DNA of 53,722 nt from Paludibacteraceae bacterium (lineage in GTDB: Bacteria > Bacteroidota > Bacteroidia > Bacteroidales > Paludibacteraceae), in assembly GCA_017527495.1 (NCBI GenBank), contig JAFXPY010000009.1, forward strand, positions 1-53,722, given 5' to 3'. The notes beneath the pieces were generated by a model. That model saw nothing but the letters and a program-made list of their open reading frames with translations. It was not told the DNA's origin and made no database searches. This document shows, piece by piece, positions 52,253 to 53,722 of this stretch (positions are counted from its first letter, which is position 1; each line of letters opens with the position of its first letter). A program made the position numbers and the translations under genes.

Positions 52253-52785
52253 AGTTGTGTCTCGTCAATGATTTTTATCGCTATAGCGGCGCATGCTTCG
52301 GCATCGGCAAGTGCGTGATGGTGGTTAGTGAGGTCATAGCCGCAGGCACGAGCAACAGTATGCAGTTGGTGATTTTCAAGTTGGTTGCCAAACACTTGTC
52401 GCGAAGCTTTCAGCGTGTCGAGAAAAGGATAGTCAGGGTAGAAAATCTGATAGGCTTTGAAGGCAGAACGCAAGCACCACTCGTCAAAGCGGGCATTATG
52501 TGCAACAAAAGGCACTTCACCATCATTGATATAAGGAAAGTATTTTCTGATAAGCTGAATAGCTTGTGCCCATACCTCAGGAAAAGTGTCGGAAAAGCAT
52601 GTGTCGTCAGGCCCTAAACCATGCACACGCTGGCAAAACGAAGCATAGAAATCAGGATAGGGACGAATAAGACTGTAAAAATGATCTACCATAACACCAT
52701 CTTTAACCACTATGATACCAACAGAACAAACACTGCTCGGGTGCTGATTGGCTGTCTCAAAGTCTATGGCTACAAAATTCTGCAT
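52249..52785 (-). CDS. DnaQ-like DEDDh 3'-5' exonuclease
   Basis: This 178-aa cytosolic protein has all DEDDh exonuclease motifs: FVAIDFETAN (Asp-8, Glu-10), FVAHNARFDEWCL, and HHALADAEACA with the catalytic His and Asp. It resembles the stand-alone epsilon-like exonucleases annotated as DNA polymerase III epsilon in Bacteroidota. The start is taken at MQNFVAIDFET; an ATG 3 codons upstream is equally possible. It overlaps xerC by 4 bp, so the two are one operon driven by the promoter at 52811-52841. Confidence 0.9.
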   Translation of the reverse strand: MQNFVAIDFETANQHPSSVCSVGIIVVKDGVMVDHFYSLIRPYPDFYASFCQRVHGLGPDDTCFSDTFPEVWAQAIQLIRKYFPYINDGEVPFVAHNARFDEWCLRSAFKAYQIFYPDYPFLDTLKASRQVFGNQLENHQLHTVARACGYDLTNHHHALADAEACAAIAIKIIDETQL

Positions 52786-52810
52786 ATCATACAACGGATA
52801 TAAACAAATG

Positions 52811-52841
52811 CAAAATTAACACAAATTTCAAAAACAAACAA
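52811..52841 (-). promoter_or_regulatory. Promoter of the exonuclease-xerC operon
   Basis: On the minus strand, TTG (52839-52841), 20 bp, TAATTTTG (52811-52818), 26 bp before the start. Confidence 0.7.
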
Positions 52842-52855
52842 CGAAATGAAGCTAA

Positions 52856-53100
52856 TTTTATTTTTAGAAAACGAATATAACGAATTGAATCGAATAATCA
52901 GTCCCTCTGTTTTCTCTGCGGACAAAAATAAAATTCGTGATAATTCGGTAAATTAGTAGATATATCTTTTCGTGTAATATGTTGATTTGTTTAGAAAACG
53001 AATACAACGAATTGAATCGAATAATTGTCTTTCATTTTGGGTAATTTTGGACAAAAAACTTTGATTTCTCTGCTTACTCAGCTGACAATTTTAGAAAAAG
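52856..53100. repeat. Inverted copy of the 51-kb repeat block
   Basis: Two units with TTTAGAAAACGAATAYAACG (52856 and 52989) and CTCTGCGGACAA are reverse complements of the 51082-51345 units. Between them, 52942-52978 is the inverted match of 51003-51040. There is no ORF. The stretch 53101-53236 shows no recognised feature. Confidence 0.75.
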
Positions 53101-53236
53101 ATTTTTCCATTGAGGTGTGCACCATCGTTGATGTTCGTCATTCAGAAAGGATTTCTTCGTTAATTGCGTTCGAATTTAATTCGAACAAAAGACGAAGGCT
53201 TTTATCTATTGTCTTAAAATGTCTAAACCACCTGCA

Positions 53237-53273
53237 CTCTGCTCCCCAAAAATCATAAACTATGGCCTGGGAG
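53237..53273 (-). repeat. Degenerate terminal CRISPR repeat
   Basis: The last 14 bases (CTATGGCCTGGGAG) match the end of the intact repeat at 11 of 14 positions, and the first bases keep TCT and CC in register. A 33-bp spacer-like gap separates it from the first intact repeat. A decayed repeat usually marks the leader-distal end. Confidence 0.55.
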
Positions 53274-53306
53274 CAATAGCGAAATCAGCCAATTTTGGCT
53301 ACTGCA

Positions 53307-53722
53307 GTCTTAATCCTTGTTTGGGTGGAATATGGTCTTGGAGTTCTAAATGCGGACGGAAAAACAAAAAACAACATTCTCGTCTTAATCCTTGTTTGGG
53401 TGGAATATGGTCTTGGAGAGGATCTTGAACTAAAGGACAAGACCATTGCGAGCCTGTCTTAATCCTTGTTTGGGTGGAATATGGTCTTGGAGCACAGCAG
53501 GCGATAGCGGTGCAGCCACAGCAGGCAATGTCTTAATCCTTGTTTGGGTGGAATATGGTCTTGGAGTGCCTTAAAAGCATTTCATACTATTAAAACTATG
53601 AGAGTCTTAATCCTTGTTTGGGTGGAATATGGTCTTGGAGTGTATGTGGATTTCACGCTTGTACAAATCCACTTGAGTCTTAATCCTTGTTTGGGTGGAA
53701 TATGGTCTTGGAGCACAGCAGG
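53307..53722 (-). CRISPR. CRISPR array, six intact 37-bp repeats, running off the window
   Basis: Identical 37-bp repeats (GTCTTAATCCTTGTTTGGGT, then GGAATATGGTCTTGGAG) start at 53307, 53382, 53456, 53530, 53604 and 53677. Spacers are 38, 37, 37, 37 and 36 bp, and a sixth is cut after 9 bp. The repeat has little internal symmetry. Read on the minus strand it ends GGATTAAGAC, giving an 8-nt ATTAAGAC-type handle like those of type III systems. With the decayed repeat at the left edge this suggests transcription leftward from a leader outside the window. The type cannot be fixed without cas genes, and none is present here. Confidence 0.97.

Overview
The window looks like chromosomal DNA of a Bacteroidota member, most likely order Bacteroidales. 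The signs are: (i) many genes are preceded by the Bacteroidota promoter (TTG/TTTG, about 20 bp, TAnnTTTG) with no obvious Shine-Dalgarno; (ii) several large exported proteins end in type IX secretion (T9SS/Por) type A sorting domains; (iii) BspA-type leucine-rich repeats, PCMD-like and cadherin-like domains are present; (iv) xerC is followed by hpf in the order usual for Bacteroidales. I cannot name a genus.

Layout. 1-2.8 kb: a psuK-psuG pseudouridine-salvage pair bracketed by two short non-coding elements (MITE-like B1 and A1). 2.8-10.8 kb: two T9SS surface proteins on the minus strand, one with InlB-like repeats and a 564-bp internal duplication, the other an 1828-aa BspA-like LRR protein. 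11.2-17.3 kb: an AlbA/Schlafen-type regulator, an apparently frameshifted polyvalent-protein kinase, an O-acetyltransferase overlapping a MuiA-family gene, element B2, and a PagL-like outer-membrane protein. 17.5-30.7 kb: one giant gene of about 4400 codons with some 43 cadherin-like repeats. 31-33 kb: a small heavy-metal-binding protein and a secreted M6 metalloprotease, convergent. 33.2-40.8 kb: a tightly packed minus-strand operon encoding a lipoprotein, a complete RND efflux pump (adaptor, pump, TolC-like channel) and two small exported proteins, closed by a strong terminator. 40.9-45.4 kb: tandem repeats, tRNA-Leu(UAA) and another large T9SS protein. 45.6-47.1 kb: cstA. 47.5-50.1 kb: three AT-rich plus-strand genes of unknown function, the first two resembling a toxin/immunity pair and the third apparently frameshifted. 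50.2-52.8 kb: element A2, hpf, xerC and a DEDDh exonuclease, with xerC and the exonuclease enclosed by inverted repeat blocks. 53.2-53.7 kb: the leader-distal end of a CRISPR array with six intact repeats; no cas gene lies in the window.

How it fits together. Much of the coding capacity serves the cell envelope: T9SS-exported adhesin-like proteins, a lipid A deacylase-like barrel, an efflux pump and a secreted protease. The most unusual non-coding feature is a modular element family. Copies A1 and A2 are both 289 bp, have matching terminal inverted repeats and are each flanked by a perfect 9-bp target duplication. B1 and B2 have different ends but the same inner plan of four inward-facing modules, each a GC-rich palindrome next to a CTTTTAATAG-like word. 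The palindromes differ between modules by paired changes that keep the symmetry.
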